Assembly: GCA_963750915.1 (NCBI GenBank) | Contig: CAVVSF010000004.1 | Span: 23,980-87,979 of the forward strand | Direction of reading: 5' to 3' | DNA: 64,000 nt | DNA from: DATBJJ01 sp963750915 | GTDB lineage: Bacteria; Acidobacteriota; Vicinamibacteria; Vicinamibacterales; 2-12-FULL-66-21 | Shown here: positions 32,287-40,923 of the stretch, piece after piece | Layout: each line of letters starts with the position of its first letter | How positions within the stretch are numbered: position 1 is the first letter of the stretch | Made by a program: the position numbers and the translations under genes | Notes under the pieces: model-generated | What the model was told of the DNA's origin: nothing | Seen by the model: the letters and a program-made list of their open reading frames with translations, nothing else | Databases searched by the model: none

Positions 32287-32541
32287 CACGAAGTCTCAGC
32301 TCTGCTGTTCTACATCCATACATTACAACTTCACACGTATCCAATTTAGACACGCTGGGCCGCCGAAGCAACCCGACGTCCGTCCCCTTGGCGCTGCACC
32401 GGTTTGCTGAAATCCACCACATTCCTGAGCTTTCGTCATTTTGCTGGCCTCAGACTGGCTGAGGTACACAACTTGAATAGGGAGTGGGTAAACGCGTTCA
32501 CACTCAGCGGCCAAACGCCGCCGATTCCGGTTGATTGACCT
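32287..32541 (+). other. Intergenic region between kinase and response regulator
   Basis: This gap is noticeably less GC-rich than its surroundings. No gene or terminator was recognised. One pair of TGGC elements (32445-32448 and 32456-32459) has the GG/GC spacing of a sigma-54 promoter but a poor -12 sequence. The start codon at 32542 has no evident Shine-Dalgarno sequence. Confidence 0.4.
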
Positions 32542-34119
32542 ATGTACACGCCTGCAACGACTGAACGAGATACAACCAAGCCCTACATCGCCATCGTGGA
32601 CGACGACTCCGCGTTTGCGTCGTACTTGCGCACTTTCCTGTCGCTGCGTGGCTACGAGGCGCGCTGCTACTCGCGCGGCGATGAACTGCTCGCAGCAATG
32701 AAGCAGAACGAGTTCCCCGACGCCGTCCTCCTCGACGTCATGATGCCGGGGCTCGACGGCATGGCGACGCTGCGGGCGCTCAAGCAGACCCGCCCGGAAG
32801 CGCAGGTCATCATGCTCTCGGGCCGCAACCAGGCCTCGACCATCGTCGAGGCGGTGCGCGCCGGCGCCACCGACTACGTCGTCAAGCCCGACGATCCGGA
32901 GGGCCTTGGCGAAATCGCGCTCGACGTCGCGATCAAGAACGCGATCGAGAGGACTCGCCTCGTCTCCGAGATCAGCGAGCTGCGGCAGCAGCTCACCGAC
33001 GACGAGGATCGCGCGATCTGGGGCACGAGCGAGAACATGCGGCGGATCGCCACCGTCATCGAGCAGGTCGGCGACAGCGACGTCGCGGTCCTGATTCGCG
33101 GCGAGAGCGGCGTCGGCAAGGAGCTGGTGTCACGCGCCATTCACCAGCGCTCGACGCGCCGGAACCGGCCGTTCGTCAAGGTGAACTGCGCCGCGCTGCC
33201 GGCGGAGCTGCTCGAGAGCGAGCTGTTCGGCCACGAAAAGGGCGCGTTCACCGGCGCCGCGACGACTCGCATCGGCAAGTTCGAACAGGCCGACGGCGGC
33301 ACGCTGATGCTCGACGAGATCGGCGAGATGAAGCCGGCGCTCCAGGCCAAGCTGCTGCACGTCCTCCAGGACGCCGAGTTCACCAAGCTTGGCAGCAACA
33401 AGCGCGTCGAGGTCGACGTCCGCATCGTCGCGGCCACCAACCGCGACCTCGAGAAGATGCTGATCAGCGGTGATTTCCGCGAGGACCTCTACTACCGGCT
33501 GCGTGTCATCGAGCTGATCGTCCCGCCGCTGCGCGAGCGCCGCGACGAGATCCCGACGCTGCTCGACTCGTTCATCGCCCGCTACTCGCGCAAGTACAAG
33601 CGCCAGCCGCCGAAGATCTCGCCTGATCTGCGGCGCCTGTTCCTGGAGTACGAGTGGCCCGGCAACATCCGCGAGCTCGAGAACATGATCAAGCGGCTGG
33701 TCATCCTCCAGGACGAGCAGCTGGTGTTCGCCGAGATCGAGCGCAGTATGCGGCGCGGTGTCGGCGCGCCGACCGCCGCCCCGGTGGCGGCGATGGCGGC
33801 CGCCGGCGTCGGCGCCGGGTTGCCGTCCGACTTCGCGATGCCGGCCTCGGCGCCGATCTACTCGCCACCCGACGCCGACCCGGCGGCCGACAACGGCATC
33901 GAGCCGGAGAGCGCGGCGCCACCGGTCGTGCCCGAGCCGGAAAACGACGGGTCGCTCGCGGCCGTCGCCAAAGCGGCGTCGATGAAGGCCGAGAAAGCGC
34001 TGATCGAGAAGACGCTCGACCAGGTGCACTGGAACCGGCGCAAGGCGGCGCAGATCCTCGGCGTCAGCTACAAGACGCTCCTGAACAAGATCAAGGAGTG
34101 CACCATCACCCGGGACTGA
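32542..34119 (+). CDS. NtrC-family sigma-54-dependent response regulator
   Basis: This 525-residue protein has a receiver domain (about 15-130, phospho-acceptor Asp65 in LLDVMMPGLDG). The AAA+ sigma-54-interaction domain (about 155-400) has Walker A GESGVGKE (187-194), GAFTGA (234-239) and Walker B LMLDE. A Pro/Ala-rich linker of about 90 residues follows, and then a Fis-type helix-turn-helix (NRRKAAQILGVSYKTLLNKI, about 498-517). All residues for sigma-54 contact and ATP hydrolysis are present. The linker is long for the family. The downstream gene is a nucleotide-sugar dehydrogenase, so exopolysaccharide control is a possible role, not shown. Confidence 0.94.
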   Translation: MYTPATTERDTTKPYIAIVDDDSAFASYLRTFLSLRGYEARCYSRGDELLAAMKQNEFPDAVLLDVMMPGLDGMATLRALKQTRPEAQVIMLSGRNQASTIVEAVRAGATDYVVKPDDPEGLGEIALDVAIKNAIERTRLVSEISELRQQLTDDEDRAIWGTSENMRRIATVIEQVGDSDVAVLIRGESGVGKELVSRAIHQRSTRRNRPFVKVNCAALPAELLESELFGHEKGAFTGAATTRIGKFEQADGGTLMLDEIGEMKPALQAKLLHVLQDAEFTKLGSNKRVEVDVRIVAATNRDLEKMLISGDFREDLYYRLRVIELIVPPLRERRDEIPTLLDSFIARYSRKYKRQPPKISPDLRRLFLEYEWPGNIRELENMIKRLVILQDEQLVFAEIERSMRRGVGAPTAAPVAAMAAAGVGAGLPSDFAMPASAPIYSPPDADPAADNGIEPESAAPPVVPEPENDGSLAAVAKAASMKAEKALIEKTLDQVHWNRRKAAQILGVSYKTLLNKIKECTITRD

Positions 34120-34284
34120 CGCGCAACCGGCCGCCGGCCGGCGGTTCGGGGGGTGCGCCCATCCACCTGTGCCCTCTCCTGCGGCGGGAGGCGTGCCGGG
34201 CCCTTCTGCTATTCTGGTATGTGGCCGTGCCGTGTCCCCTGCGAGCGGACCGTCGATGCAACCGGCCACCAGGAGCCTGTTCGA

Positions 34285-35640
34285 ATGTCAGCACTTGCCG
34301 CGTCGCTTCTCGAAAAGATCAAGACCCGCCGGGCCCGGACCGGGGTCGTCGGCCTCGGCTACGTCGGTCTGCCGCTCGCAGTCGAGCTCGGAAAGGCGGG
34401 TTTCCACGCCTCCGGGATCGACCTCGATGCCCGCAAGATCCAGGCGATCCAGGAAGGCCGCTCGTACATTCCTGACGTCGCCACGGCGGACGTCAAGGCG
34501 CTGCGCGACGCCGGCAAGCTCGATGCGACGACCGACTTCGCGGTCGTCCGCGAGCTCGACACGATCAACATCTGCGTCCCGACACCGCTGCGGAAGACGA
34601 AGGACCCGGACATGTCCTACATCGTCTCGGCGGTCGAAGCGATTGCCAAGTACCTGCACCCCGGGATTCTCGTCTGCCTCGAGTCGACGACCTATCCCGG
34701 TACCACCGACGAGGTGGTGCAGCCTCTGCTCGAAGCGACAGGCCTCAAGGCCGGCAAGGACTTCTTCCTCGCGTTCTCGCCCGAGCGCGTCGACCCGGGC
34801 AACCCGACCTTCCAGACCCACAACGTGCCGAAGGTCGTCGGCGGCCTGACGCCGCAATGCGTCGAGCTCGCCAGCGCCCTTTACGGCTCGGCGATCGAGA
34901 CCATCGTGCCGGTCAGCTCGACGCGCGTCGCCGAGATGGTCAAGCTGCTGGAGAACACGTTCCGCGCCGTCAACATCGGCCTCGTCAACGAACTGGCGCT
35001 GATGTGCGACCGGATGAACATCGACGTCTGGGAAGTGGTCGACGCCGCCAAGACGAAGCCGTTCGGCTTCATGGCGTTCTATCCCGGCCCGGGCCTCGGC
35101 GGCCACTGCATCCCCATCGACCCGTTCTACCTGTCGTGGAAGGCCAAGCAGAGCGGCTTCGATCCGCGCTTCATCGAGCTCGCCGGCCACATCAACGGCG
35201 GCATGCCGCACTACGTCGTCGACAAGGTGGCGGAGGCACTGAACACCAAGCGCAAGGCGATCAACGGCTCGAAGATCCTGATTGCCGGCGTCGCCTACAA
35301 GCGCGACATCGACGACATGCGCGAGTCGCCGGCGCTCGACGTGATGGGGCTGCTGCACGGCCGCGGGGCGCAGGTGTCGTACATCGACCCGTACGTCCCC
35401 GAGGTGCACGGCCGCGAGTGGAGCGGACGCTTCGACATCAAGGCGGTCGAGGTCGGCCGCGGCGGTTTCGGCGCCTACGACTGCGTCGTCGTCATCACCG
35501 ACCACAAGTCGTTCGACTACGACGCGATGGTGGCGGAAGCGGACCTGGTAGTGGATACCCGCAACGCGATCAAGCGCGCGGCAGACAACGTCTTCAGGCT
35601 CGGGGCGCCGCGTCCGGAGGGTGAGAAGGCGCTGGCGTAG
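34285..35640 (+). CDS. Nucleotide-sugar 6-dehydrogenase (UDP-GlcNAc/UDP-ManNAc dehydrogenase type)
   Basis: This 451-residue NAD-dependent enzyme oxidises the C6 of a UDP-sugar to the uronic acid for surface polysaccharide. The N-terminal Rossmann motif is GVVGLGYVGLPLAVELGKAG (about 18-37). The catalytic segment is GLGGHCIPIDPFYLSWK, with the thiohemiacetal cysteine. The C-terminal substrate domain includes AYKRDIDDMRESPALDV. The GHCIPIDPFYLSWKA wording is that of the WbpA/TviB/WecC branch rather than UDP-glucose dehydrogenase. Start ATG at 34285 with AGGAG 9 bases upstream. The 165-base gap before it holds no feature I recognise. The 3' end overlaps the esterase by 47 bases. Confidence 0.9.
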   Translation: MSALAASLLEKIKTRRARTGVVGLGYVGLPLAVELGKAGFHASGIDLDARKIQAIQEGRSYIPDVATADVKALRDAGKLDATTDFAVVRELDTINICVPTPLRKTKDPDMSYIVSAVEAIAKYLHPGILVCLESTTYPGTTDEVVQPLLEATGLKAGKDFFLAFSPERVDPGNPTFQTHNVPKVVGGLTPQCVELASALYGSAIETIVPVSSTRVAEMVKLLENTFRAVNIGLVNELALMCDRMNIDVWEVVDAAKTKPFGFMAFYPGPGLGGHCIPIDPFYLSWKAKQSGFDPRFIELAGHINGGMPHYVVDKVAEALNTKRKAINGSKILIAGVAYKRDIDDMRESPALDVMGLLHGRGAQVSYIDPYVPEVHGREWSGRFDIKAVEVGRGGFGAYDCVVVITDHKSFDYDAMVAEADLVVDTRNAIKRAADNVFRLGAPRPEGEKALA

Positions 35641-36289
35641 CGCCGCCGCCGAGACCGAGGAAGCGGGCGGTCTCGCGCCAGATGTACTCGAGGCTGGCGA
35701 GCAACTGGTGATCGTCGTCGAGCAGGCGCAGGTCGACGCCCGGCCTCGCCTTCGCCCAGCGCTCAACCATCCCAGCGTCGACCGCGGCATCCTGCCGCCC
35801 CTGGAAGATCAGCGTCGGCTGCGGCAGCCGTGCCGACATGGCGTCGTAGCGGTGGGCGTCCTCGAAAAGGGCGTAGCGGACCGGAACCATGCGGCCGAAG
35901 CCGTAATGGAAGACGTTGAGTTCGCCGGTGCGCCGCCATTCGTCGATGCCGCGGTCGCCGAGATCGCGCAGGCGATGACCGCTGAAATCCAGCGCCGGCG
36001 CGAGCAGCACCAGCCGATCGACCTTCCCCGACTGTCGCAGCGCGACCTGCACCGCCACGAACGCCCCGAGGCTCGACCCGATCAGGACGACCGGCCGCTT
36101 CCCCGTCGCCGGCAATTCCGCCTCGACCTGCTCGATCATCCGCGTGATCGTCAGCGACGAAAAGTCCGGCAGGTTGAAATCTGGCGTCCGCTGCACGATG
36201 CCGTGCTCGGCGAAGCGCGCCTTGAACCACGTCGCCTTCGACGAACCGGCGGACGACGCGAAGCCGTGCAGGTAGATGACGTCGATCAC
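35594..36289 (-). CDS. YqiA-like alpha/beta-hydrolase (esterase)
   Basis: This 231-residue hydrolase has the start VIYLHGFASSAGSSKATWF (oxyanion loop), the nucleophile elbow VLIGSSLGAFVAVQVAL (Ser about residue 74), an acid in QGRQDAAVD and the His in LDDDHQLLASLEYIW. This resembles the YqiA/UPF0227 group of small esterases. The start codon is GTG, 9 bases after the SET-domain gene's stop, so the two are likely co-transcribed. Natural substrate unknown. Confidence 0.85.
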   Translation of the reverse strand: MIDVIYLHGFASSAGSSKATWFKARFAEHGIVQRTPDFNLPDFSSLTITRMIEQVEAELPATGKRPVVLIGSSLGAFVAVQVALRQSGKVDRLVLLAPALDFSGHRLRDLGDRGIDEWRRTGELNVFHYGFGRMVPVRYALFEDAHRYDAMSARLPQPTLIFQGRQDAAVDAGMVERWAKARPGVDLRLLDDDHQLLASLEYIWRETARFLGLGGGATPAPSHPPDAAPRA

Positions 36290-36298
36290 GGCCGGCGC

Positions 36299-36691
36299 TC
36301 ACAGCATGACCGTGCAGCCGGGGCGGCACCGGCAGCGCACGCTGCCGGCACCGTCGGTGCAGTAGTCGTAGGTCAGCTCTTCACCGCGGCGGATGTTGCG
36401 GGCGGCGCGGATCCAGATGGTGTCGCCGATGACCTGGGTGTAGCAGTTCGGAGTGCAGGAGTGGTTGATGTAGCGGGCGACGTTGCCGCCGACCGCGGCA
36501 TCACGGGCGTAAAGGCGGTTGAGCTTGAAGCACCAGATGTGGCCGGACTTCAGGTAGCGGACCTCGCGCTTGAGGCTCTCGCGATTGGGGATCTTCTCGC
36601 CGGCATAGTCCACGATCCGAGTGTTCTTGTTGATGGCCAGGGTGGCGAACACGCCCCACCCTTCTATCTTCGATCGACGCTTCTCAATCAT
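36299..36691 (-). CDS. Small SET-domain lysine methyltransferase-like protein
   Basis: This 130-residue protein consists almost entirely of a SET domain. It has EGWGVFATLAINKNTRIVDYAGE at the start, the pseudo-knot signatures ARYINHSCTPNC and GEELTYDY, and a post-SET zinc motif CRCRPGC at the end. These are the SAM- and lysine-binding elements of eukaryotic-type histone methyltransferases. Short SET proteins occur in scattered bacteria, and their targets are mostly unknown. It is transcribed with the esterase and divergent from the DUF4097 gene. Confidence 0.9.
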   Translation of the reverse strand: MIEKRRSKIEGWGVFATLAINKNTRIVDYAGEKIPNRESLKREVRYLKSGHIWCFKLNRLYARDAAVGGNVARYINHSCTPNCYTQVIGDTIWIRAARNIRRGEELTYDYCTDGAGSVRCRCRPGCTVML

Positions 36692-36840
36692 CGTGGTGTT
36701 TCATTACACCATAGCCTGATTGGCCTTTGTCGTGCATCGGGGGGGCAATGCAACCCGCACGGCCGACCTTCCCGTCTAAGCCCCAGACAATACCGATGAC
36801 GACCGCCACGGTCGCGGTCCGGTTTCAAGGAGCTCAGTCC

Positions 36841-37665
36841 ATGATCACCCGCACCTTCACCGCCGTCGCGTTCGCCGCGTGCCTGATCGTGTCCGGCGCC
36901 GGCGCGCTTGCCGCCGCCGGCCGCGTCGAGGCGCCGCAAGCCGCGCAAACCCCGCAAGCCCCGCACAGCTGGAAGGGGACGATTGCCCAGGGCGGCGTCC
37001 TCGAGATCAAGGGCGTGAACGGCGACATCAAGGCGGCGCCGGCGAGCGGCGGCGAAGTCGAAGTCGCCGCCGTCATGCGCGGGCGGCGCAGCAACCCCGC
37101 CGACGTCCGGCTCGACATCGTCCAGCACGGCGACGGCGTGACGATCTGCGCCGTGTATCCCAGCCCCGACGGCGAAGCCAACTCCTGCCAGCCTGGCAAC
37201 GGCGGCCGGATGAACGTCCGCGATAACGACGTCACCGTGACGTTCACCGTCCACGTCCCGGCCGGCGTGCGCTTCGCGGGACGAACGGTGAACGGCGGGA
37301 TCACGGCCGAGGCGCTCTCGTCGCCGCTCTCGGCTGAGACCGTCAACGGTGACATCACCTTTGCGACCTCGTCGTACGGCGCGGCAAAGACGGTCAACGG
37401 ACAGATCAACGGATCGATCGGCAGCGCCGACTGGAGCGAGGCGCTCACCTTCAAGTCGGTCAACGGCAGCGTCACGATCGCGCTTCCCGCTGATGCCGGC
37501 GCCGAGCTGCAGGCGACGACCGTCAACGGCAACATCTCGACTGACTTCCCCGTCAGCTCGAGCGGCGTCGTCAACAAGCGTCAGCTGCGCGGCACGATCG
37601 GCAGCGGCGGCCGCACCCTCGAGATCAGCACGGTGAACGGCAGCGTCACGCTGAAGCGCATGTAG
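36841..37665 (+). CDS. Secreted DUF4097-type beta-repeat protein
   Basis: This 274-residue protein has a signal peptide (MITRTFTAVAFAACLIVSGAGALA) and a repetitive beta region in which a V-N-G turn recurs: GVNGDI, TVNGGI, TVNGDI, TVNGQI, SVNGSV, TVNGNI and TVNGSV. This pattern is typical of DUF4097, a predicted right-handed or stacked beta fold with no proven biochemical role. The start is set by AAGGAG 8-9 bases upstream of the ATG at 36841. Two cysteines (ICAV, NSCQ) may form a disulfide. Confidence 0.85.
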   Translation: MITRTFTAVAFAACLIVSGAGALAAAGRVEAPQAAQTPQAPHSWKGTIAQGGVLEIKGVNGDIKAAPASGGEVEVAAVMRGRRSNPADVRLDIVQHGDGVTICAVYPSPDGEANSCQPGNGGRMNVRDNDVTVTFTVHVPAGVRFAGRTVNGGITAEALSSPLSAETVNGDITFATSSYGAAKTVNGQINGSIGSADWSEALTFKSVNGSVTIALPADAGAELQATTVNGNISTDFPVSSSGVVNKRQLRGTIGSGGRTLEISTVNGSVTLKRM

Positions 37666-37673
37666 CCGCGTGA

Positions 37674-37679
37674 TATAGT
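37674..37679 (+). promoter_or_regulatory. -10-like hexamer TATAGT, 7 bases before a radical SAM gene
   Basis: TATAGT lies just past the DUF4097 stop codon and 7 bases before the ATG at 37687, with no Shine-Dalgarno sequence. Transcription would start at about the start codon. Confidence 0.45.
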
Positions 37680-37686
37680 TCACGAA

Positions 37687-38670
37687 ATGGAAGGCATTTT
37701 CACGGCCTGGGGCCGCATCCTCGCGGGTTACAAGCCATCGCTCTCGATCGAGATCACCCGCGAGTGTCCGCTGCGCTGCCCGGGGTGCTATGCCTACGGC
37801 GACGAACATCTCGGCGGCGGGGTCACGCTTCGGCAGGTCAGCGACTACAAGGGCCAGGAGCTGATCGACAACTTCTTCAAGCTCGTCGACGAGCACAAAC
37901 CGCTGCACATTTCGATCGTCGGCGGAGAGCCGCTGGTCCGGTTCCGCGAGCTCAACGAGATCCTGCCGCGGCTCGCGGAGCGCGGCACCTACACGCAGCT
38001 CGTGACCAGCGCCGTCCGGCCCATCCCGAGCGAGTGGATCGGCCTGCGACGGCTGCAGATCGTCGTCTCGATCGACGGCCTCCAGCCGGAGCACGACGTG
38101 CGCCGCAAGCCGGCGACTTACGACCGCATCCTCAAGCACATCGCCGGCCACCAGGTCACGGTCCACTGCACCATCACGCGGCAGCAGGTCCAGCGCGACG
38201 GCTACCTCGAGGAGTTCCTGAAGTTCTGGTCGGCGAACGAGAACGTCCGCACCATCTGGGTCAGCTTGTACACGCCGCAGATCGGTGAAGTCTCCGACGA
38301 GCAGCTGCGCCCGGAAGATCGCACGCGCGTCGTCGCCGACCTGATGCATCTCCGCCGCCTCTTCCCGAAGCTGCAGATGCCCGAGGGGATGATCAAGGTC
38401 TACCAGGATCCGCCGTCGAACCCCGACGACTGCGTCTTCGCGCTGACGACGACGTGCGTCTCGGCGGATTTCAAGCGGCCGATTTCCCCCTGCCAGTTCG
38501 GCGGCAACCCGGACTGTTCACAGTGCGGCTGCATCGCCTCGGCCGGGCTTGGCGCAATCGCGCGGCACCGCCTGCCGGGCGGCCTCAGGGTCGGCGCCAT
38601 CTTCGAGAACTCGCTCAAGGTGGGCCGTAAGGTACGCGAGCTCAGGGCCAGCCCTACCGCCGCCAGCTGA
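37687..38670 (+). CDS. Radical SAM protein, function unknown (first of a pair)
   Basis: This 327-residue protein has the SAM-cluster motif CPLRCPGC (about 27-34) and IVGGEPLV, the SAM-binding GGEP equivalent (about 78-85). The C-terminal region has at least five cysteines (CVFALTTTC, then CQFGGNPDCSQCGC), suggesting an auxiliary Fe-S cluster as in SPASM-like enzymes. No precursor peptide or recognisable substrate partner is next to it. A second radical SAM gene begins 45 bases downstream, also behind its own -10-like element. Function not assigned. Confidence 0.88.
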   Translation: MEGIFTAWGRILAGYKPSLSIEITRECPLRCPGCYAYGDEHLGGGVTLRQVSDYKGQELIDNFFKLVDEHKPLHISIVGGEPLVRFRELNEILPRLAERGTYTQLVTSAVRPIPSEWIGLRRLQIVVSIDGLQPEHDVRRKPATYDRILKHIAGHQVTVHCTITRQQVQRDGYLEEFLKFWSANENVRTIWVSLYTPQIGEVSDEQLRPEDRTRVVADLMHLRRLFPKLQMPEGMIKVYQDPPSNPDDCVFALTTTCVSADFKRPISPCQFGGNPDCSQCGCIASAGLGAIARHRLPGGLRVGAIFENSLKVGRKVRELRASPTAAS

Positions 38671-38699
38671 TCGGCGTGCGCGGCGGCCCGGCCTCCTGA

Positions 38700-38705
38700 T
38701 ATAAT
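38700..38705 (+). promoter_or_regulatory. -10 hexamer TATAAT, 10 bases before the second radical SAM gene
   Basis: A perfect TATAAT ends 10 bases before the ATG at 38716, and there is no Shine-Dalgarno sequence. The predicted leader is at most about four bases. Confidence 0.5.
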
Positions 38706-38715
38706 TCTTTATTTG

Positions 38716-39729
38716 ATGCGCTCTTACAGGAAGGTCAGCCGCAAGCTGCGATCGGTCCGGGAGTTCGCCCGCGGCCTCGCGAGCACCGACCATCCCCTCC
38801 TCGTCCACATCGTACCGATCCGGCGCTGCAACATCGATTGCGGCTACTGCAACGAATACGACAAGGTCTCGAAGCCGGTGCCACGCGAGGAGATGCTGGC
38901 GCGCATCGACAAGCTCGCGGCGCTCGGCACGTCGGTGGTCGCCTTCAGCGGCGGCGAACCGATGCTCCACCCTGACCTCGACGCCCTGATCGACCGCATC
39001 CGCTCGCACGGCATGCTGTCCGGGCTGATCACCAACGGTTACCTGCTCTCGCCCAAGCGGATCGAGGCGCTCAACGACGCCGGCCTCGACTACATGCAGA
39101 TCAGCATCGACAACGTCGAGCCGGACGAGATCTCCAAGAAGAGCCTGCGACTGCTCGACAAGAAGCTGCAGTGGCTGGCCGAGCACGCGCATTTCGACAT
39201 CAACATCAACTCGGTGGTCGGCGGCGGCATCAAGAGCCCCGAGGATGCGCGCACCATCAATCAGCGCGCCCGCGAGCTCGGCTTCTCGACCTCGATCGGC
39301 ATCATCCACGACGGCTCCGGGCTGCTGAAGCCGCTCGGCGCCGCCGAGCGGGCGATCTTCGATGAGGTCTCGAATCTCATCAACAGCCGCAGGCAGGTCG
39401 CGCAGAACCTCTACTCCGGGATTCGCAGCTTCCAGGTCAATCTCGCCGACGGCAAGCCGAACGAGTGGCAGTGCCGGGCCGGCGGCCGCTATCTCTACAT
39501 CTGCGAGAACGGCCTCGTACACTGGTGCTCGCAGCAGCGCGGCACTCCGGGCGTTCCTCTCGCCGGCTACTCGGTCGACGACATCAGGCGCGAGTTCCTG
39601 GCGCCGAAGTGGTGCGCGCCGCTGTGCACGATCGGATGCGTCCACCGCGTCTCGACCATGGACTACTGGCGCAAACCGCAGAAATCCGATGCCGGCGTCG
39701 CCGCCGGCCCGGTCAGCCAGGCCTCGTAG
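38716..39729 (+). CDS. Radical SAM/SPASM-like protein, function unknown (second of a pair)
   Basis: This 337-residue protein has the SAM-cluster motif CNIDCGYC (about 36-43), FSGGEPMLHPDLDALI (about 77-92) and a barrel. The C-terminal cysteine-rich tail runs CRAGGRYLYIC, HWCSQQ, then CAPLCTIGCVHR, the spacing of a SPASM-like auxiliary cluster domain. I chose the ATG at 38716 over the TTG just before it. It sits between the first radical SAM gene and yajQ. The pair may act in one pathway, but nothing in the sequence names the substrate. Confidence 0.88.
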   Translation: MRSYRKVSRKLRSVREFARGLASTDHPLLVHIVPIRRCNIDCGYCNEYDKVSKPVPREEMLARIDKLAALGTSVVAFSGGEPMLHPDLDALIDRIRSHGMLSGLITNGYLLSPKRIEALNDAGLDYMQISIDNVEPDEISKKSLRLLDKKLQWLAEHAHFDININSVVGGGIKSPEDARTINQRARELGFSTSIGIIHDGSGLLKPLGAAERAIFDEVSNLINSRRQVAQNLYSGIRSFQVNLADGKPNEWQCRAGGRYLYICENGLVHWCSQQRGTPGVPLAGYSVDDIRREFLAPKWCAPLCTIGCVHRVSTMDYWRKPQKSDAGVAAGPVSQAS

Positions 39730-39745
39730 CCCGCGAGCCTCCGCC

Positions 39746-40249
39746 ATGGCGACACCTCCATCCTTCGACATCACCTCCGGGGTCGACATCCAGGAAGTCG
39801 ACAACGCCGTCAACCAGGCGCGCAAGGAAGTGGCGCAGCGCTACGACTTCAAGGGATCGCGGGCGGCGATCGAACTCAATCGCAACGAGAACACCATCGT
39901 CCTGACCGCCGACGACGACTTCAAGATGACGGCGCTGTGGGAGATCGTCCAGACCCGGCTGGTCCGCCGCGGCGTCCCGACCAAGAACCTGACGCCGGGC
40001 GAGATCGAGCGTGCCGCCAACGACACCGTCCGGCGCACGGTGACGCTGCAGCAGGGAATTCCGTCCGAGGCCGCGCGCGAGATCGTCAAGTTCCTGAAAG
40101 ACCACAAGCTGAAGAAAGTGCAGGCGGCAATCCAGGCCGATCAGGTCCGGGTGTCGGCGACGTCGAAGGACGAGCTGCAGGAAGCCATCCGGCTCCTGCG
40201 CGAGCACGACTTCGGCGTCGCGTTGCAGTTCGGCAACTACCGCGGCTGA
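39746..40249 (+). CDS. YajQ family nucleotide-binding protein
   Basis: This 167-residue protein matches the YajQ family over its whole length: MATPPSFDITSGVDIQEVDNAV at the start, RYDFKGSRAAIEL, and DFGVALQFGNYRG at the end. YajQ proteins bind nucleotides, including cyclic di-GMP in Xanthomonas. The gene follows the second radical SAM gene by 16 bases and may be co-transcribed with it. Confidence 0.95.
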   Translation: MATPPSFDITSGVDIQEVDNAVNQARKEVAQRYDFKGSRAAIELNRNENTIVLTADDDFKMTALWEIVQTRLVRRGVPTKNLTPGEIERAANDTVRRTVTLQQGIPSEAAREIVKFLKDHKLKKVQAAIQADQVRVSATSKDELQEAIRLLREHDFGVALQFGNYRG

Positions 40250-40305
40250 CGCGATCGAGGCGTCAGCGGCGCCCCGGGACCCTCGCCTGCTCGGCGGAGA
40301 CCTAT

Positions 40306-40908
40306 ATGCGCTACATGATTCCCGCTCGACTCTGCGCCGCGATTGCCCTCGTCGGCATCACCAGCGGCGGCGCGATCGCGCTGGCGAGCCAGCAAACCAC
40401 GCCGCAGGCGCCCCGCGTCAACGCCGACGCGAAGGCGATCGCCGACTTTCAGGAGGAGGTCGACGAGTACCTGAAGATGCAGCGCAAGCTCGCCTCCGGG
40501 CTCGATGCGCCGCCGAAGGACGCCACACCGGAGCAGCTCGATTCCTACCAGCGCGCGCTCGGCAAGCTGATCCAGCAGGCGCGCCGCGACGACAAGCAGG
40601 GGGACGTCTTCGAGCGCGAGGTCCGCGCCGTGATCCGCAAGCTCCTGGCCGGCGTCTTCGCCGGGCCCTCCGGCAAGAAGATGAAGCTGGCGGTGATGGA
40701 AGAGAATCCGGGACAGGCGGTCAAGCTGACGGTCAACGGCCGCTATCCGGACACCATCCCGCTCTCGAACATGCCGCCGCAAGTGCTGAGCGCGCTGCCG
40801 CAGCTGCCGCGCGAGCTCGAGTACCGCTTCATCGGCCGGACGCTGATTCTCTTCGACACCGTCGCGCACATCATCGTCGATTACATCACCGAGGCTGTGC
40901 CGAGGTAG
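40306..40908 (+). CDS. Secreted helical protein of unknown function
   Basis: This 200-residue protein has a signal peptide (MRYMIPARLCAAIALVGITSGGAIALA) and a mature part that is mostly helical and charged (ADFQEEVDEYLKMQRKLASGL, DKQGDVFEREVRAVIRKLLAG). It ends in a short hydrophobic patch (LILFDTVAHIIVDYITEAVPR). Start ATG at 40306 with GGAG upstream. I recognise no named family. The metallophosphoesterase follows 15 bases downstream, so the two are probably co-transcribed. Confidence 0.8.
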   Translation: MRYMIPARLCAAIALVGITSGGAIALASQQTTPQAPRVNADAKAIADFQEEVDEYLKMQRKLASGLDAPPKDATPEQLDSYQRALGKLIQQARRDDKQGDVFEREVRAVIRKLLAGVFAGPSGKKMKLAVMEENPGQAVKLTVNGRYPDTIPLSNMPPQVLSALPQLPRELEYRFIGRTLILFDTVAHIIVDYITEAVPR

Positions 40909-40923
40909 GGCTGGGGACTGTCC

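Noticed and set aside
32445..32459. Sigma-54 promoter before the NtrC-type regulator
   Set aside because: The TGGC-N7-TGGC pair has the right GG/GC spacing, but the -12 part is poor and it is single. Too weak to annotate as a site.
37687..39729. RiPP gene cluster based on two radical SAM genes
   Set aside because: No short precursor frame, peptidase or exporter was found next to them.
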